NCBI RefSeq assembly: GCF_000160835.1
Contig: NZ_GG700732.1
Span: 78,183 to 142,182 of the forward strand
Source of the DNA: Limosilactobacillus antri DSM 16041
Lineage (GTDB): Bacteria; Bacillota; Bacilli; Lactobacillales; Lactobacillaceae
Direction: 5' to 3'
Length of the DNA stretch: 64,000 bases
The notes under the pieces were generated by a model. That model saw only the letters and a list, made by a program, of their open reading frames with translations. It made no database searches and was not told where the DNA came from. Below, one piece after another: positions 17,142 to 26,830 of this stretch. The first letter of the stretch is position 1. Each line of letters opens with the position of its first letter. Both the position numbers and the translations under genes were made by a program.

Positions 17142-17172
17142 ACTATACTAGCATTTATTACGGAGGGTTACG

Positions 17173-18984
17173 ATGGCAAGCGAATACCTTGAACATAAGT
17201 TAGCATTATTGCCGGATAAGCCCGGCTGTTATTTGATGAAGAACATTAACGGGCAGATTATTTATGTCGGCAAGGCCAAGAGCCTCAAAAACCGGGTCCG
17301 TTCTTACTTTAAAAGCACGCATACCGGCAAGGTAGCAAAGATGGTGTCAGAGGTGGCGGATTTTGAAACGATTGTGACTTCGACCAATAAGGAGTCGTTT
17401 TTGCTTGAAATCACCCTGATCCAAAAGCACCAGCCCTACTTCAACATCAAGTTAAAACGGGGGACTGGCTATCCCTACATTAAGATCACCAATGAACGGG
17501 ATCCCCAGATCAAAATCACGGGGAAAATCAAGAAGGATGGTGCCTATTACTTTGGCCCCTATCCGAACGTCTATGCCGCAGAAGAGACTGTGCACTTCAT
17601 TCAAAAGGTATACCCCTTGCGGCGGTGCAATGGCTTCCAGGGGCGGCCCTGCCTGTATTACCATATGGGCCAGTGCCTGGGCGCCTGCTTCAAGGAGGTC
17701 CCGCCAGCGGAGTACACAGCCCAGATTAAGCGGATCAAGTCATTTTTAAATGGCAATACTGCCAACGTTAAGAAGCACCTGCGCGCCAAAATGAACCAGG
17801 CCGCTAGCGAACTGGAATACGAACGGGCGGCGGAAATTCGCGACCAGCTCCACTATATTGAAGTAACGGTGGAGAAACAGAAGATTATTTCCAACGATAA
17901 AACCCCACGGGACCTCTTTAACTTTTATATGGACAAGGGCTGGCTGTCAATCCAGGTGTTCTTTATCCGTCAAGCCCGCCTGATGAAGCGGGAAAAACGG
18001 CTGTTCCCAATTGTGGATACGGCGGTCGAAGAGATGACCAGCTTCATCCTTCAGTTTTATAACCGGCGCAACAACATCCTCCCCCGGGAACTCCTGCTGC
18101 CCGCGGGTCTCCCCAATAAGGAAATCAGTGAGATCTTAGGGATCCCGGTCCGGACGCCGGAGCGGGGCGAAAAGCGGGACTTGCTGGCGATGGCGGCCGA
18201 AAATGCCCGGCTGACCCTGGACGAGAAGTTCCGGCTACTGGAGATGGATAAGGGCAAGACCACGGGCGCAATGAAGGAGATCACTGACGCCCTGGGTCTG
18301 CCAGTGGGCCACAAGATCGAGGCCTTTGACCATTCCCACATCCAAGGTGCCGACCCGGTCAGTGCGATGGTCGTCTTCGTTGACGGGGAACCGGCCAAAA
18401 AACTGTACCGGAAGTATAAGCTCAAGACGGTGGTTGACCACGCTGATGAAGCCGCCAGCACTCGGGAAGTCATTCGCCGGCGGTATGGACGCCTTTTGAA
18501 GGAGAACAAGCCGATGCCGGACATGATTTTTATGGACGGGGGCGACATCCAGATGAACGCGGTCAAGGACGTTTTGGAAAACGAACTGGGGCTGGATATT
18601 CCAGTCGTCGGGATGGTCAAGAATGATAAGCATAAGACGGCAGACCTCTTATTTGGCAATGATGACGCCCACGTGAACCTTGATCCCCGTAGCCAGGGCT
18701 TTTACCTTGTCCAACGGATTCAAGACGAGGTGCACCGCTTTGCGATTACCTATCACCGGAGCGTGCATACCAAACACTCCCTCAGTTCCCGTCTGGACGA
18801 GATCAAGGGGGTCGGGCCACGGACGCGGACAAAGCTGCTCAAAAAGTATGGTTCGGTGACCAAGATCGCCCAGGCGCCGGTTGAGGAAATTCATGCTCTG
18901 GGGATCAACCGGCCGACTGCCCAGCTGATTAAGGTTTCCCTCCAAAAGAACGCCGAACTCGCCAAGGGGAGCAGTCATGATTGA
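17173..18984 (+). CDS. uvrC: UvrC, nucleotide-excision repair endonuclease
   Basis: 603 residues. The N-terminal GIY-YIG nuclease domain (PGCYLMKNINGQIIYVGKAK, residues ~17-36) cuts 3' of the lesion. A cysteine-containing region (RRCNGFQGRPC) and a UvrB-interacting UVR motif near 215-232 (ASELEYERAAEIRDQL) follow. The RNase H-like 5' nuclease domain is near 375-500 (EAFDHSHIQGADPVSAMVVF, FMDGGDIQMNAV). Two helix-hairpin-helix units lie at the C-terminus (LDEIKGVGPRTRTKLLKKYG). ATG at 17173 follows CGGAGGG. It partners UvrA and UvrB, which are not in this window. Confidence 0.97.
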   Translation: MASEYLEHKLALLPDKPGCYLMKNINGQIIYVGKAKSLKNRVRSYFKSTHTGKVAKMVSEVADFETIVTSTNKESFLLEITLIQKHQPYFNIKLKRGTGYPYIKITNERDPQIKITGKIKKDGAYYFGPYPNVYAAEETVHFIQKVYPLRRCNGFQGRPCLYYHMGQCLGACFKEVPPAEYTAQIKRIKSFLNGNTANVKKHLRAKMNQAASELEYERAAEIRDQLHYIEVTVEKQKIISNDKTPRDLFNFYMDKGWLSIQVFFIRQARLMKREKRLFPIVDTAVEEMTSFILQFYNRRNNILPRELLLPAGLPNKEISEILGIPVRTPERGEKRDLLAMAAENARLTLDEKFRLLEMDKGKTTGAMKEITDALGLPVGHKIEAFDHSHIQGADPVSAMVVFVDGEPAKKLYRKYKLKTVVDHADEAASTREVIRRRYGRLLKENKPMPDMIFMDGGDIQMNAVKDVLENELGLDIPVVGMVKNDKHKTADLLFGNDDAHVNLDPRSQGFYLVQRIQDEVHRFAITYHRSVHTKHSLSSRLDEIKGVGPRTRTKLLKKYGSVTKIAQAPVEEIHALGINRPTAQLIKVSLQKNAELAKGSSHD

Positions 18985-18986
18985 TT

Positions 18987-19015
18987 TTGACGCCCCTCCG
19001 GTTTTCCAATATACT
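18987..19015 (+). promoter_or_regulatory. obg operon promoter
   Basis: TTGACG (18987-18992), a 17-base spacer, TATACT (19010-19015). It starts immediately after the uvrC stop and should drive obg-rnz-SDR. Confidence 0.8.
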
Positions 19016-19046
19016 AGAGATAAGCTAACAGAACGGAGAAAGCAAC

Positions 19047-20369
19047 ATGAATACCTTTGTTGATCAAATTAAAATTGAAGCACATGCTGGAAAGGGCGGC
19101 GACGGGATGGTCGCTTTTCGGCGGGAAAAGTACGTCCCGAACGGCGGCCCAGCTGGCGGTGACGGTGGCCGCGGCGGCAGCATTATTTTGAAAGTTGATG
19201 AGGGCTTGCGAACACTAATGGACTTCCGCTACCACCGGATTTTCAAGGCGAAAAACGGCGGCAACGGGATGAATAAGCAGATGACCGGTCCGAGTGCACC
19301 GGATACGGTGATTGCGGTTCCCCAGGGGACGACGGTTCGCGACCTCGATACCGGCGCTATTATCGGTGACCTGGTTGAAAACGGCCAGGAGCTGGTCGTG
19401 GCCCAGGGTGGTCGTGGTGGCCGCGGCAACATCCACTTTGCAAGTGCCAAAAACCCGGCCCCTGAAATCGCCGAAAATGGCGAGCCGGGGGCGGACCGCT
19501 ACCTGGAATTAGAACTGAAAATGCTGGCTGACGTGGGCCTCATCGGTTTCCCTTCCGTCGGCAAGTCGACCTTGCTGTCGGTGGTCACGGGGGCTAAACC
19601 TAAAATCGCGGCCTACGAGTTTACGACTTTGGTACCCAACCTGGGGATGGTGATGCTCCCCGACGGGCGGGACTTCGCAATGGCTGATATGCCCGGCCTG
19701 ATTGAGGGGGCTTCTAAAGGGATTGGCCTCGGCCTTAAATTCCTCCGGCACATCGAGCGGACCCGGGTGCTGCTCCACCTGGTCGACATGAGCAGTGAAG
19801 ATGAAAATCAGGCTATTGAGCGCTACCGGCAAATTAATCAGGAACTGGCCAACTATGATCCAGAGCTCCTGAAACGGCCGCAAATTATTGTCGCAACCAA
19901 GATGGACCTGCCGAATGCCGAAAAGAACCTGGCAGCGTTTAAAAAGCAGCTGGCGGCGGATTCCAGCCTGGCGGAGCAGCCGACGATTTTTCCGATTTCT
20001 GCGGTTACCCACCAGGGGGTTCAGCAATTGATGCAGCTGACGGCGAACCTGCTTGACCAGACGCCCGTGTTTGACAGTGAAAGTCATGATGAGCAATTAA
20101 CGCCCGAATATGAAGAAGCGGGGAAGCAGTTCCACGATGAGCAGGGCCCTGACTTTACCATCAACCGGGACGAAGACGGCACGTGGGTCTTGGGCGGCGC
20201 AAAGCTGTTGCGCCTCTTTGACATGACCGACCTGACCCATGAACAGAGCCAGCTGCGCTTTGCCCGCCAGCTGCGCCAGATGGGGGTCGATGATGCCTTG
20301 CGCAAACAGGGGGTTCAGGATGGCGACATGGTCCGGATCCGGAAGTTCGTCTTTGAATTCATCCAGTAA
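19047..20369 (+). CDS. obgE: Obg/CgtA GTPase
   Basis: 440 residues in the standard three-domain form. The glycine-rich Obg fold covers about 1-158 ([28 protein letters not shown]). The GTPase domain has G1 [13 protein letters not shown]3 [11 protein letters not shown] and G4 [11 protein letters not shown]-terminal OCT domain (about 355-435) is typical of Gram-positive Obg. The protein acts in 50S maturation and stress/ppGpp responses. ATG at 19047 follows GGAGAAAGC. The gene is first in the likely unit obg-rnz-SDR. Confidence 0.97.
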   Translation: MNTFVDQIKIEAHAGKGGDGMVAFRREKYVPNGGPAGGDGGRGGSIILKVDEGLRTLMDFRYHRIFKAKNGGNGMNKQMTGPSAPDTVIAVPQGTTVRDLDTGAIIGDLVENGQELVVAQGGRGGRGNIHFASAKNPAPEIAENGEPGADRYLELELKMLADVGLIGFPSVGKSTLLSVVTGAKPKIAAYEFTTLVPNLGMVMLPDGRDFAMADMPGLIEGASKGIGLGLKFLRHIERTRVLLHLVDMSSEDENQAIERYRQINQELANYDPELLKRPQIIVATKMDLPNAEKNLAAFKKQLAADSSLAEQPTIFPISAVTHQGVQQLMQLTANLLDQTPVFDSESHDEQLTPEYEEAGKQFHDEQGPDFTINRDEDGTWVLGGAKLLRLFDMTDLTHEQSQLRFARQLRQMGVDDALRKQGVQDGDMVRIRKFVFEFIQ

Positions 20370-20398
20370 TTGAAGGAAAAAGGTAGGGAATTTTAATA

Positions 20399-21328
20399 AT
20401 GCAACTTGAATTTTTAGGAACCGGTGCCGGTTCGCCGAGCAAGCAGCGGAATGTTTCCAGCATTGCCCTGCGCTTGCTGGAGGAACGGAATGCCATCTGG
20501 CTGTTTGACGTTGGTGAGGCCACCCAGCACCAAATTTTAAATACCACCATTCGGCCCCGGAAGATTGAAAAAATCTTCATTACCCACCTCCATGGCGACC
20601 ATATTTTCGGTCTGCCAGGACTACTGAGTTCGCGGTCTTTTCAGGGGGGCAATGAACCCCTAACGATTTACGGCCCGGTGGGGATTAAACGTTTTGTTAC
20701 CACGGCCCTCCAGGTTAGTGAATCCCGGTTGAGCTACCCGCTTCACTTTGTGGAAATTGACCATGAGGGGGAAGTTTTTCATGACCAGGGGTTCACGGTT
20801 ACCGCGAAAAAACTGGATCATAAAATTGCCTGCTACGGTTACCGGGTAGTTGAAGCTGACCATCCTGGCGAGTTGCAGGTAGATAAGCTGCGGGCGCTCA
20901 ACATTCCGTCGGGCCCGGTCTATGGCCAGTTAAAGGCCGGCAAAGAGGTTACTTTAGCCGATGGCCGGACGGTTAACGGCCGGGACTTTATCGGGGCACC
21001 ACAAAAGGGCCGCATTGTGACAATCTGCGGTGACACCCGCAAAACGGCAAATGCGGTTGAATTGGCAAGGGATGCGGATATCTTAGTCCATGAAAGCACC
21101 TTTGCTAAGGACGAGGCCAAGCTGGCCCGCAGCTATTACCATTCGACCAGTTTGCAGGCGGCTGAGATTGCCAAGCGGGCCGGAGCGAAGCGGTTGCTAT
21201 TGAACCATATTTCCGCCCGCTATGCCGGCCGTGCAGCTTACCAGCTGGCCTACCAGGTTCGCGACGTTTTTCCTGCAACCCGGGTAGTCAATGATTTTGA
21301 TGTAGTTGAGATTCCGTTTAAAAAATAA
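20399..21328 (+). CDS. rnz: Ribonuclease Z
   Basis: 309 residues, metallo-beta-lactamase fold. The zinc motif is [13 protein letters not shown], with His63, His65, Asp67 and His68 at the same numbers as in well-studied bacterial RNase Z. The flexible exosite-arm region and the HisxxHisxxx motif ([17 protein letters not shown], near 245) follow. It cleaves tRNA precursors 3' of the discriminator base, which is needed for tRNA genes without encoded CCA, such as the tRNA-Ser gene in this window. ATG at 20399 follows AAGGTAGGG. It is cotranscribed with obg. Confidence 0.96.
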   Translation: MQLEFLGTGAGSPSKQRNVSSIALRLLEERNAIWLFDVGEATQHQILNTTIRPRKIEKIFITHLHGDHIFGLPGLLSSRSFQGGNEPLTIYGPVGIKRFVTTALQVSESRLSYPLHFVEIDHEGEVFHDQGFTVTAKKLDHKIACYGYRVVEADHPGELQVDKLRALNIPSGPVYGQLKAGKEVTLADGRTVNGRDFIGAPQKGRIVTICGDTRKTANAVELARDADILVHESTFAKDEAKLARSYYHSTSLQAAEIAKRAGAKRLLLNHISARYAGRAAYQLAYQVRDVFPATRVVNDFDVVEIPFKK

Positions 21329-21340
21329 GGAGTGGTCATA

Positions 21341-22174
21341 ATGATGAGGCGAGTAAAAACGTTGCGCTTCTTACGCAATGAGGTAGTGCTGATTACGGGC
21401 GGCTCTAGTGGGATTGGCAAGGCGTTAGCACTAGAGGCCGCACGCCGGGGGGCAATTGTGGTCGTGACCGCCCGGAATGAGGAAAAGCTGGAGCGGGTAG
21501 CCAAGCAGTGTCTCCTGTTATCCGGCCGGCCCGCCTTTGCTTACCGCATGGACGCCACTTCACCGGATGAAATTGACCTGGTACTGGACAAGATCCAGCA
21601 CCAGGTTGGTGGAATTGACGTACTGGTTAATTCCGCTGGGTTAGGGGAGTTTACACCAGCAGCTAGCCAGTCTTACAAGACGATGAAGCAGATGACCGAT
21701 GTGAACCTCCTGGCGTTGATGTACATTAGTCGTTGCGTAGCCCGGCAGATGATGGATCAGGGTTACGGAGCAATTATTAACCTGGGTTCGGCAGACGGTA
21801 AGATCCCGACCCCAAATAGCGCGGCCTATTCAGCCAGCAAGGCCGGGGTCATCCAGTTCGACAATGTTTTGCGGATGGAAGTCGCCGATTATGGCGTTCA
21901 GGTCCTGACGGTTAACCCGGGTCCGGTCAGCACCCCGTTCTTTGATAAGGCTGACGGGGATGGCAGCTACCGGTCGCACTTGCCAAAGTGGATGTTTATC
22001 TCAGCTGATGAGCTCGCGCGCCGGGTGTGGAATAACGTTGGCTATAAGACGCGGGAAATCAACGTACCGGGCTACGTGGCCTACTTAGGCTGGGCCTACC
22101 AGGTCTTTCCTGGATTGGGAGACTGGGCGATCAAGAAGTTCTTTGATTTCCAGCAGAATAAAAAGGAATTGTAG
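21341..22174 (+). CDS. Short-chain dehydrogenase/reductase
   Basis: 277 residues, classical SDR fold. The NAD(P)-binding motif is ITGGSSGIGKA (near residue 20), the structural motif is VNSAGLG, and the active site is YSASK with an upstream serine (LGSADGK). Homologues of this cytosolic type are often annotated as DltE- or YqjQ-like oxidoreductases; the substrate is not deducible. The chosen ATG at 21341 is eight bases after AAGGAG; GTG at 21332 is in frame but too near that site. It follows rnz by 12 bases. Confidence 0.88.
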   Translation: MMRRVKTLRFLRNEVVLITGGSSGIGKALALEAARRGAIVVVTARNEEKLERVAKQCLLLSGRPAFAYRMDATSPDEIDLVLDKIQHQVGGIDVLVNSAGLGEFTPAASQSYKTMKQMTDVNLLALMYISRCVARQMMDQGYGAIINLGSADGKIPTPNSAAYSASKAGVIQFDNVLRMEVADYGVQVLTVNPGPVSTPFFDKADGDGSYRSHLPKWMFISADELARRVWNNVGYKTREINVPGYVAYLGWAYQVFPGLGDWAIKKFFDFQQNKKEL

Positions 22175-22180
22175 ACGAGC

Positions 22181-22214
22181 AGGGGTGGCTTTGTGGTCAC
22201 GCCTTTCTTATTTT
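22181..22214 (+). terminator. Probable weak terminator between SDR gene and recJ
   Basis: An inverted repeat with one mismatch, built from AGGGGTGGC and GTCACGCCT, followed by TTCTTATTTT. It may only partly stop transcription into recJ. Confidence 0.5.
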
Positions 22215-22234
22215 AGAAGAATGTGGGGAAGAAA

Positions 22235-24553
22235 ATGATCGAAGCACATTACAATTGGCAGGACCAGAGTGCCAAGGTTGATCAGCAGGTGGTTCAAGCC
22301 CTCCAGAAGGAATTGTCCATCTCAGAAACGTTGGCGACCCTGTTGGCAGAGCGGGGGATTACCGATGCGCAGGCGGCCGAGGACTTCCTGAAGCCCAGCT
22401 TGGCAGCCATCCACGATCCGCGGCTGCTTCACGATATGGATAAGGCGGTTGAACGGATTCAAACTGCGGTTGCCAATGGTGAGAAAATTACGGTTTACGG
22501 GGACTACGACGCGGACGGCATTACCAGTACCGCGGTGATGTACGAAGCCCTAAACGGGATCGGTGCCGACGTTGATTACTACGTTCCCGACCGCTTCAAA
22601 GACGGCTACGGGCCCAACCAGGACGCTTACGAGCGGATCATCGCCAGCGGGACCAAGCTGATCGTCACGGTGGATAATGGGGTGAGCGGAAAGCAGGTAG
22701 TAGAGTCAGCAATTGCACAGGGGGTCGACGTTATAATCACGGACCACCACGAGCTGCCTGCCGAACTACCGCAAGCAACGGCAATTGTTCACCCCCGCTA
22801 CCCCGGGAGTGACTACCCATTTCCCGACCTTTCGGGGGTGGGGGTCGCATTTAAGCTTGTCTGGGCCCTCCAGGAAGAATTTCCCGAAGAGATGTTAGAC
22901 CTGCTGGCGATCGGTGAAATTGCCGATGTAGTCAGTGTTACCGATGAAAACCGGGCCTTGATCTCGCTGGGAATTCAAGAGCTAAGGCAGGGAATGCGGC
23001 CAGGCTTGCACGCGCTGGTTAACCTAGCGGGGGTAAACGAAGGCCAGCTGACGGACCAGGAGATTGGCTTTACCATTGCTCCCCGGTTGAACGCCCTTGG
23101 CCGCGTGACCAATGCTAACGCCGGCGTAGAATTATTAACGACCCTTGACGAAAGTCGGGGGAGAAAACTAGCTGAACAGGTGGAAGCTGCTAACCAGGAA
23201 CGGCGCCAGCTGGTTGACCAGATAATGGAAGCTGCCAGCAAGCAGGCGGTGAGCCCGGCCAACCAGAAGCGGCCCGTGCTTGTTTTGGCGGGACACAACT
23301 GGCACCAGGGAGTTCTGGGGATTGTAGCGAGCCGGATCATGGACGAAACTGGCAAACCGACGATTGTTGCCGGAATTAATGACGGGGAGGAAGTTGCCAA
23401 GGCCTCGGGGCGGAGCGTGCCGGGCTTTGACCTCTTTCGCGCCTTGGATGGGCATCGGGACTTATTTACCGCATTTGGTGGGCACCCGGCAGCCTGTGGC
23501 CTGTCCCTGCCGGAGGATCAGTTGGGGCCCTTGCAAGAAGCACTAGTGGCGGAAGCGGCTGACCAGGGCTTTACGGGCAAGCAAAAGCAACCGTTGGCGA
23601 TTGCCGCCAAGTTAGCAGCTGGCGACGTAACGGAGCAGCTTTATCAGCAGCTCCAGCAACTGGGGCCGTTTGGGCCGGGGAACCCGCAGCCGGTCTTTTT
23701 GCTCCGTGACGTTCAACCGACGAATGTGAAAACGATGGGGAAGGATAACAGCCACCTTAAATTTAACCTCAGCCCCCAATTGGCAGTAGTGGCCTTTAAC
23801 CAGGGAAAACTTGCGCCATTGCTGAGCGGGCAGGGGATGACGGTGGATATCGTGGCGAAAATCAGTATTAATGAGTGGCAGGGGAAGCGGCAGGTCCAAT
23901 TGCTGCTGGAGGATCTTCAAATTGCGGGCACGGTGATCTTGGACCGCCGGACAAACCATTTGACCCCGCACCACTTTGAAATGCCAGGCTATTACCTGGT
24001 TTACAGTGACCGGTTGCGGCAGAATATCGCCCCGCACCTGCCGGCCGGGACCGCAATTTCACCAGCAGAGGCTGGGCAGATTGACTTTGCCGGCCGCCAA
24101 TTGACGGTGGTTGACTGTCCGGCTGACCTGGCCGCTTTCAAGACGGTCTTTGACAATGACAGTGCGGCGCCGGCACTGGTCCGTCTCCTGCTCTATGAGG
24201 CCAACAGTATTTACCTGGCGGGACTGCCGACCCGGACGGACTTTGCTAGCCTCTACCGCTTCCTGGCCCGGCAGCCCAACGTCCGGTGGCCTCAGCAGCG
24301 TGCCGCGGTTAGCCGCCATCTGCGGATTAATGAAGTCCGCTTAAATTTAATGATAAGTGTGTTTTCTGAGGCAGGATTTGTTACAATAAAAGATGGTGTT
24401 TTAAACCTCGTTGCGGATGTCCAAAAGACGGATTTAAAACAAACGGATCACTATCGAGCCCGCTTAGCCCAATATCAGGCTGAACAGACGCTCCTGTTTA
24501 GTGATGCGGGGACGATGGCTGCATGGGTCAGCCAGTGCCTGAAGAAGAATTAA
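22235..24553 (+). CDS. recJ: Single-strand-specific exonuclease RecJ
   Basis: 772 residues. The DHH phosphoesterase core has [13 protein letters not shown] (motif I), [19 protein letters not shown] (the DHH motif) and [11 protein letters not shown]. The DHHA1 domain includes [12 protein letters not shown] (near 410). A long C-terminal Firmicute-type extension follows. RecJ degrades single-stranded DNA 5' to 3' in recombination and mismatch repair. ATG at 22235 was chosen after GGGGAAG; GTG at 22223 has no suitable site. The apt start is 17 bases after the stop, as in many bacilli. Confidence 0.95.
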   Translation: MIEAHYNWQDQSAKVDQQVVQALQKELSISETLATLLAERGITDAQAAEDFLKPSLAAIHDPRLLHDMDKAVERIQTAVANGEKITVYGDYDADGITSTAVMYEALNGIGADVDYYVPDRFKDGYGPNQDAYERIIASGTKLIVTVDNGVSGKQVVESAIAQGVDVIITDHHELPAELPQATAIVHPRYPGSDYPFPDLSGVGVAFKLVWALQEEFPEEMLDLLAIGEIADVVSVTDENRALISLGIQELRQGMRPGLHALVNLAGVNEGQLTDQEIGFTIAPRLNALGRVTNANAGVELLTTLDESRGRKLAEQVEAANQERRQLVDQIMEAASKQAVSPANQKRPVLVLAGHNWHQGVLGIVASRIMDETGKPTIVAGINDGEEVAKASGRSVPGFDLFRALDGHRDLFTAFGGHPAACGLSLPEDQLGPLQEALVAEAADQGFTGKQKQPLAIAAKLAAGDVTEQLYQQLQQLGPFGPGNPQPVFLLRDVQPTNVKTMGKDNSHLKFNLSPQLAVVAFNQGKLAPLLSGQGMTVDIVAKISINEWQGKRQVQLLLEDLQIAGTVILDRRTNHLTPHHFEMPGYYLVYSDRLRQNIAPHLPAGTAISPAEAGQIDFAGRQLTVVDCPADLAAFKTVFDNDSAAPALVRLLLYEANSIYLAGLPTRTDFASLYRFLARQPNVRWPQQRAAVSRHLRINEVRLNLMISVFSEAGFVTIKDGVLNLVADVQKTDLKQTDHYRARLAQYQAEQTLLFSDAGTMAAWVSQCLKKN

Positions 24554-24570
24554 AGGAGAAAATTTCTGGT

Positions 24571-25089
24571 ATGACTTTAGACCTTTACAAATACGTTGCC
24601 AGTATTCCTGACTATCCCGAAAAGGGCATTATTTTTCGGGACATTTTGCCACTGATGGCGAATGGTGAAGCTTATAAGCAGGCAACTGATGAGTTGGTTG
24701 ATTACGCTAAAAATAAGAATGTCGACATGGTAGTGGGCCCTGAAGCCCGGGGCTTTATCGTGGGCTGTCCGATTGCCCGTGAATTAGGCGTGGGCTTTGC
24801 GCCAGCACGGAAGAAGGGAAAGCTCCCCCGCAAGGCAATCAGTGCCAGCTACACGCTAGAATACAGTACCGCAACCCTGCAGATGGAGGAAGATTCCATT
24901 AAGCCGGGGCAACGGGTATTGGTCGTGGATGATCTGCTGGCAACTGGCGGTACGATCTCCGCGACGATTGAAATGGTCGAAAAGATGGGCGGCGTCGTGG
25001 TCGGCTGTGCATTCTTAATTGAGCTGAAAGACTTAAACGGTCGTGAAAAGATTAAGGATTACGACGTCAAAGCGTTGATGGAGTTTTAG
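24571..25089 (+). CDS. apt: Adenine phosphoribosyltransferase
   Basis: 172 residues, exactly the usual length. The opening is [22 protein letters not shown]. The PRPP-binding motif [13 protein letters not shown] is near residue 118-130, and the hood/loop region is [10 protein letters not shown]. It converts adenine plus PRPP to AMP (purine salvage). ATG at 24571 follows AAAGGAGA by 11 bases. The recJ-apt pair is widely conserved in Firmicutes. A terminator follows. Confidence 0.97.
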   Translation: MTLDLYKYVASIPDYPEKGIIFRDILPLMANGEAYKQATDELVDYAKNKNVDMVVGPEARGFIVGCPIARELGVGFAPARKKGKLPRKAISASYTLEYSTATLQMEEDSIKPGQRVLVVDDLLATGGTISATIEMVEKMGGVVVGCAFLIELKDLNGREKIKDYDVKALMEF

Positions 25090-25095
25090 TGATGA

Positions 25096-25119
25096 GGGCC
25101 GGGAAAACTCGGCCCTTTT
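25096..25119 (+). terminator. Intrinsic terminator after apt
   Basis: GGGCCGGG (25096-25103) pairs with CTCGGCCC (25108-25115, one G-T pair) around AAAA, then TTTTC. Confidence 0.8.
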
Positions 25120-25167
25120 CTGTTATAGCGAAGCGCAAATTGTAGCCTGGATTAAAGGAGTTTTGTG

Positions 25168-25764
25168 ATGTTAATTTTAGTAATCTTTGCTGGTCTGACG
25201 CTAATTTTAGGGGCGTTTTACCTGACTAATTCCTGGCAACGGTACCGTGAGTGGAAGTCGGGAACGATCATCGTGGTTTTAAGCTTGATCGCGGTTATTT
25301 ATGGGGCCATCAACCTGCCCTATTGGAATAAAAATTCGCAATCAAATAGCACGAGCACTAGGTCGTCACGGCAGGTTCAGAGCAGTTCCTTCTCCAATAC
25401 GCTTAGCGGCATCAACGGGGCGGCTAATAGCCAAAATCAGCAGATGTCCGTCCTGCGGCAGTTGCAGAAGGGCTATGCAAAGCTCGGAACGGTTGAATTC
25501 CGTGAGCAGGATAATACCTACGTGGTCAAACCCACTGATGATAATACGGTTAAGGCAATCCAAGCGTTGGTTCAGGATCCCAGCCAGGCTGGTCAAATCG
25601 GCTGGTCTAATTTAACTGATTCAATTAAAAAGAATTCCGCCCAGGTTTCTAAGGCACTGAACGGGGATTACTCAATTAGCATTGTTAACCCGGATAAACC
25701 TAGTCAAGCGGTTTACACTGCCAAGAACGGGCAAACGACTTACAATATTGCTGACCAGAAGTGA
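25168..25764 (+). CDS. Small membrane-anchored protein with extracytoplasmic domain, unknown function
   Basis: 198 residues. Two N-terminal transmembrane segments (about 1-18, LILVIFAGLTLILGAFYL, and 32-50, GTIIVVLSLIAVIYGAIN) are followed by a serine/asparagine-rich linker (SQSNSTSTRSSRQVQSSS). A ~100-residue soluble domain completes the protein. Topology suggests the soluble part faces outward, because the loop between the helices (RYREWKSG) is positively charged. I do not recognise the domain. ATG at 25168 is seven bases after AAAGGAG. Confidence 0.78.
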   Translation: MLILVIFAGLTLILGAFYLTNSWQRYREWKSGTIIVVLSLIAVIYGAINLPYWNKNSQSNSTSTRSSRQVQSSSFSNTLSGINGAANSQNQQMSVLRQLQKGYAKLGTVEFREQDNTYVVKPTDDNTVKAIQALVQDPSQAGQIGWSNLTDSIKKNSAQVSKALNGDYSISIVNPDKPSQAVYTAKNGQTTYNIADQK

Positions 25765-25775
25765 GTAGGTAAAAA

Positions 25776-25834
25776 GGAGCGTGGGACAGCCCACGGTTAG
25801 GGACTGTAAGGCTAGCCTACCAGGGGTCACGTGA
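25776..25834. repeat. Cluster of three small palindromes
   Basis: CGTGGG/CCCACG (25780-25785 / 25790-25795, loop ACAG), AGGCTAGCCT (25809-25818) and TCACGTGA (25827-25834) lie between the stop of the membrane-protein gene and a terminator. The opening GGAGCGTGGGACAG resembles short intergenic repeats I associate with lactobacilli. Only one copy is seen in this window. Confidence 0.45.
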
Positions 25835-25848
25835 TATTTTTAAAATCT

Positions 25849-25880
25849 AAAAGAGGCTGAGTTAATTCCCAGCCTCTTTT
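25849..25880. terminator. Bidirectional terminator between the membrane-protein gene and tRNA-Ser
   Basis: An 11-bp perfect stem, AAAAGAGGCTG / CAGCCTCTTTT (25849-25859 / 25870-25880), with A and T runs on both sides. It can end the plus-strand gene before it and the minus-strand tRNA after it. Confidence 0.85.
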
Positions 25881-25891
25881 ACGTATCTAAA

Positions 25892-25979
25892 GGAGAGTAC
25901 AGGATTTGAACCTGCGCGCCCGCTCAACACGGGTTCGCCGGATTTCGAGTCCGGTGCATTACCACTCTGCCAACTCTCC
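25892..25979 (-). tRNA. tRNA-Ser (anticodon CGA)
   Basis: An 88-base class II tRNA read on the minus strand. The acceptor stem is GGAGAGT/ACTCTCC. The anticodon stem CCGGA/TCCGG encloses the loop CTCGAAA (anticodon CGA, reading UCG). The variable arm is long, and the T arm is GCAGG-TTCAAAT-CCTGT. CCA is not encoded. The base after the acceptor stem on the transcript is T, so the discriminator would be U73 rather than the usual G73 of serine tRNAs. The gene is single, with its own promoter (25999-26027). Confidence 0.95.
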
Positions 25980-25998
25980 ATTAATTTTCAACTCTTTT

Positions 25999-26027
25999 AC
26001 TATACCAAAGTTTTCCCTAATAGTAAA
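25999..26027 (-). promoter_or_regulatory. tRNA-Ser promoter
   Basis: Minus strand: TTTACT (26022-26027), a 17-base spacer, TATAGT (25999-26004). The -10 ends 20 bases before the mature tRNA 5' end. Confidence 0.7.
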
Positions 26028-26036
26028 CTTAAAAAG

Positions 26037-26065
26037 TTAACTCCGCTTAGTTTGAATAGTATAAT
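26037..26065 (+). promoter_or_regulatory. Promoter of rnhA-mvaS
   Basis: TTAACT (26037-26042), a 17-base spacer, consensus TATAAT (26060-26065). It is back-to-back with the tRNA promoter. Confidence 0.75.
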
Positions 26066-26104
26066 ATTAGGGATAACTACCGATCAGCAAAGGAATTAAT
26101 TAGT

Positions 26105-26827
26105 ATGACAAAAAAATATTATGCAGTTAAGAAGGGGCGGCAGCCGGGCATTTACACCAGCTGGCCGGCGTGTCAACAGATGGTTAGCGGGTTCCCGGGA
26201 GCGGTTTACCGTTCGTTTGCCAATCGCGCTGAAGCCATAAGCTGGCTACGCTCTAACCAGCTGCCGCAGCACAATAACGAGCAGCTACAGTTAAACCTGG
26301 CTGAGCAGCCGTTTATCCAGCAGCCGGCTGGTGCTGCCGATCATGCGGCGATTCTGCTCTATACTGATGGGGGTTCCCGCAACCACGGCAACCGACGTGG
26401 CCAGCACGTGAAAAGTAACGATAAGGCGGCCTGGGCATACCTGATTGAACGCCGGGGGCAACAGTACACCGGGACCGATGGTGAATTTGGGGCAACCAAT
26501 AATAAGATGGAGCTGACGGCCCTGCTGACGGCCCTGCAGACCATTAGTGCACATGGCTGGCAAGACGAAGCAATCAGTGCAACCTTGGACTCGCATTACG
26601 TCCTCGATCCCATTACTAAGGGCTGGCTCTACGGCTGGCAGCGCCGCGGCTGGAAGACTGCCGCTGGGAAACCCGTTGCTAACAAGGAGCTGTGGCAGGA
26701 GCTGCTTAAAATACTCCCGCAGTTTCCGCATCTCCATTTTGCGTGGACCAAGGGCCACGCCGCCAACCTTGGCAACAACACGGTCGATGAGCTGTTAAAT
26801 ACCACAATGGACACCATGGGGGAATAG
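26105..26827 (+). CDS. rnhA: Ribonuclease HI with N-terminal viroplasmin-type domain
   Basis: 240 residues. The first ~45 residues (KYYAVKKGRQPGIYTSWPAC, then GFPGAVYRSF) are the hybrid-binding domain shared with caulimovirus viroplasmin and eukaryotic RNase H1. The catalytic domain from about residue 80 has the acidic set in YTDGGSRN, NKMELTALL, TLDSHYV and NTVDELLN. It removes RNA from RNA-DNA hybrids. ATG at 26105 follows AAAGGAATT. mvaS begins three bases after its stop, so they are cotranscribed; the pairing has no obvious functional logic. Confidence 0.92.
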   Translation: MTKKYYAVKKGRQPGIYTSWPACQQMVSGFPGAVYRSFANRAEAISWLRSNQLPQHNNEQLQLNLAEQPFIQQPAGAADHAAILLYTDGGSRNHGNRRGQHVKSNDKAAWAYLIERRGQQYTGTDGEFGATNNKMELTALLTALQTISAHGWQDEAISATLDSHYVLDPITKGWLYGWQRRGWKTAAGKPVANKELWQELLKILPQFPHLHFAWTKGHAANLGNNTVDELLNTTMDTMGE

Positions 26828-26830
26828 AGA

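Noticed and set aside
25880..26040. Phage or island attachment site at tRNA-Ser
   Set aside because: No integrase gene, no repeat of the tRNA 3' end nearby, and the flanks are ordinary core genes.
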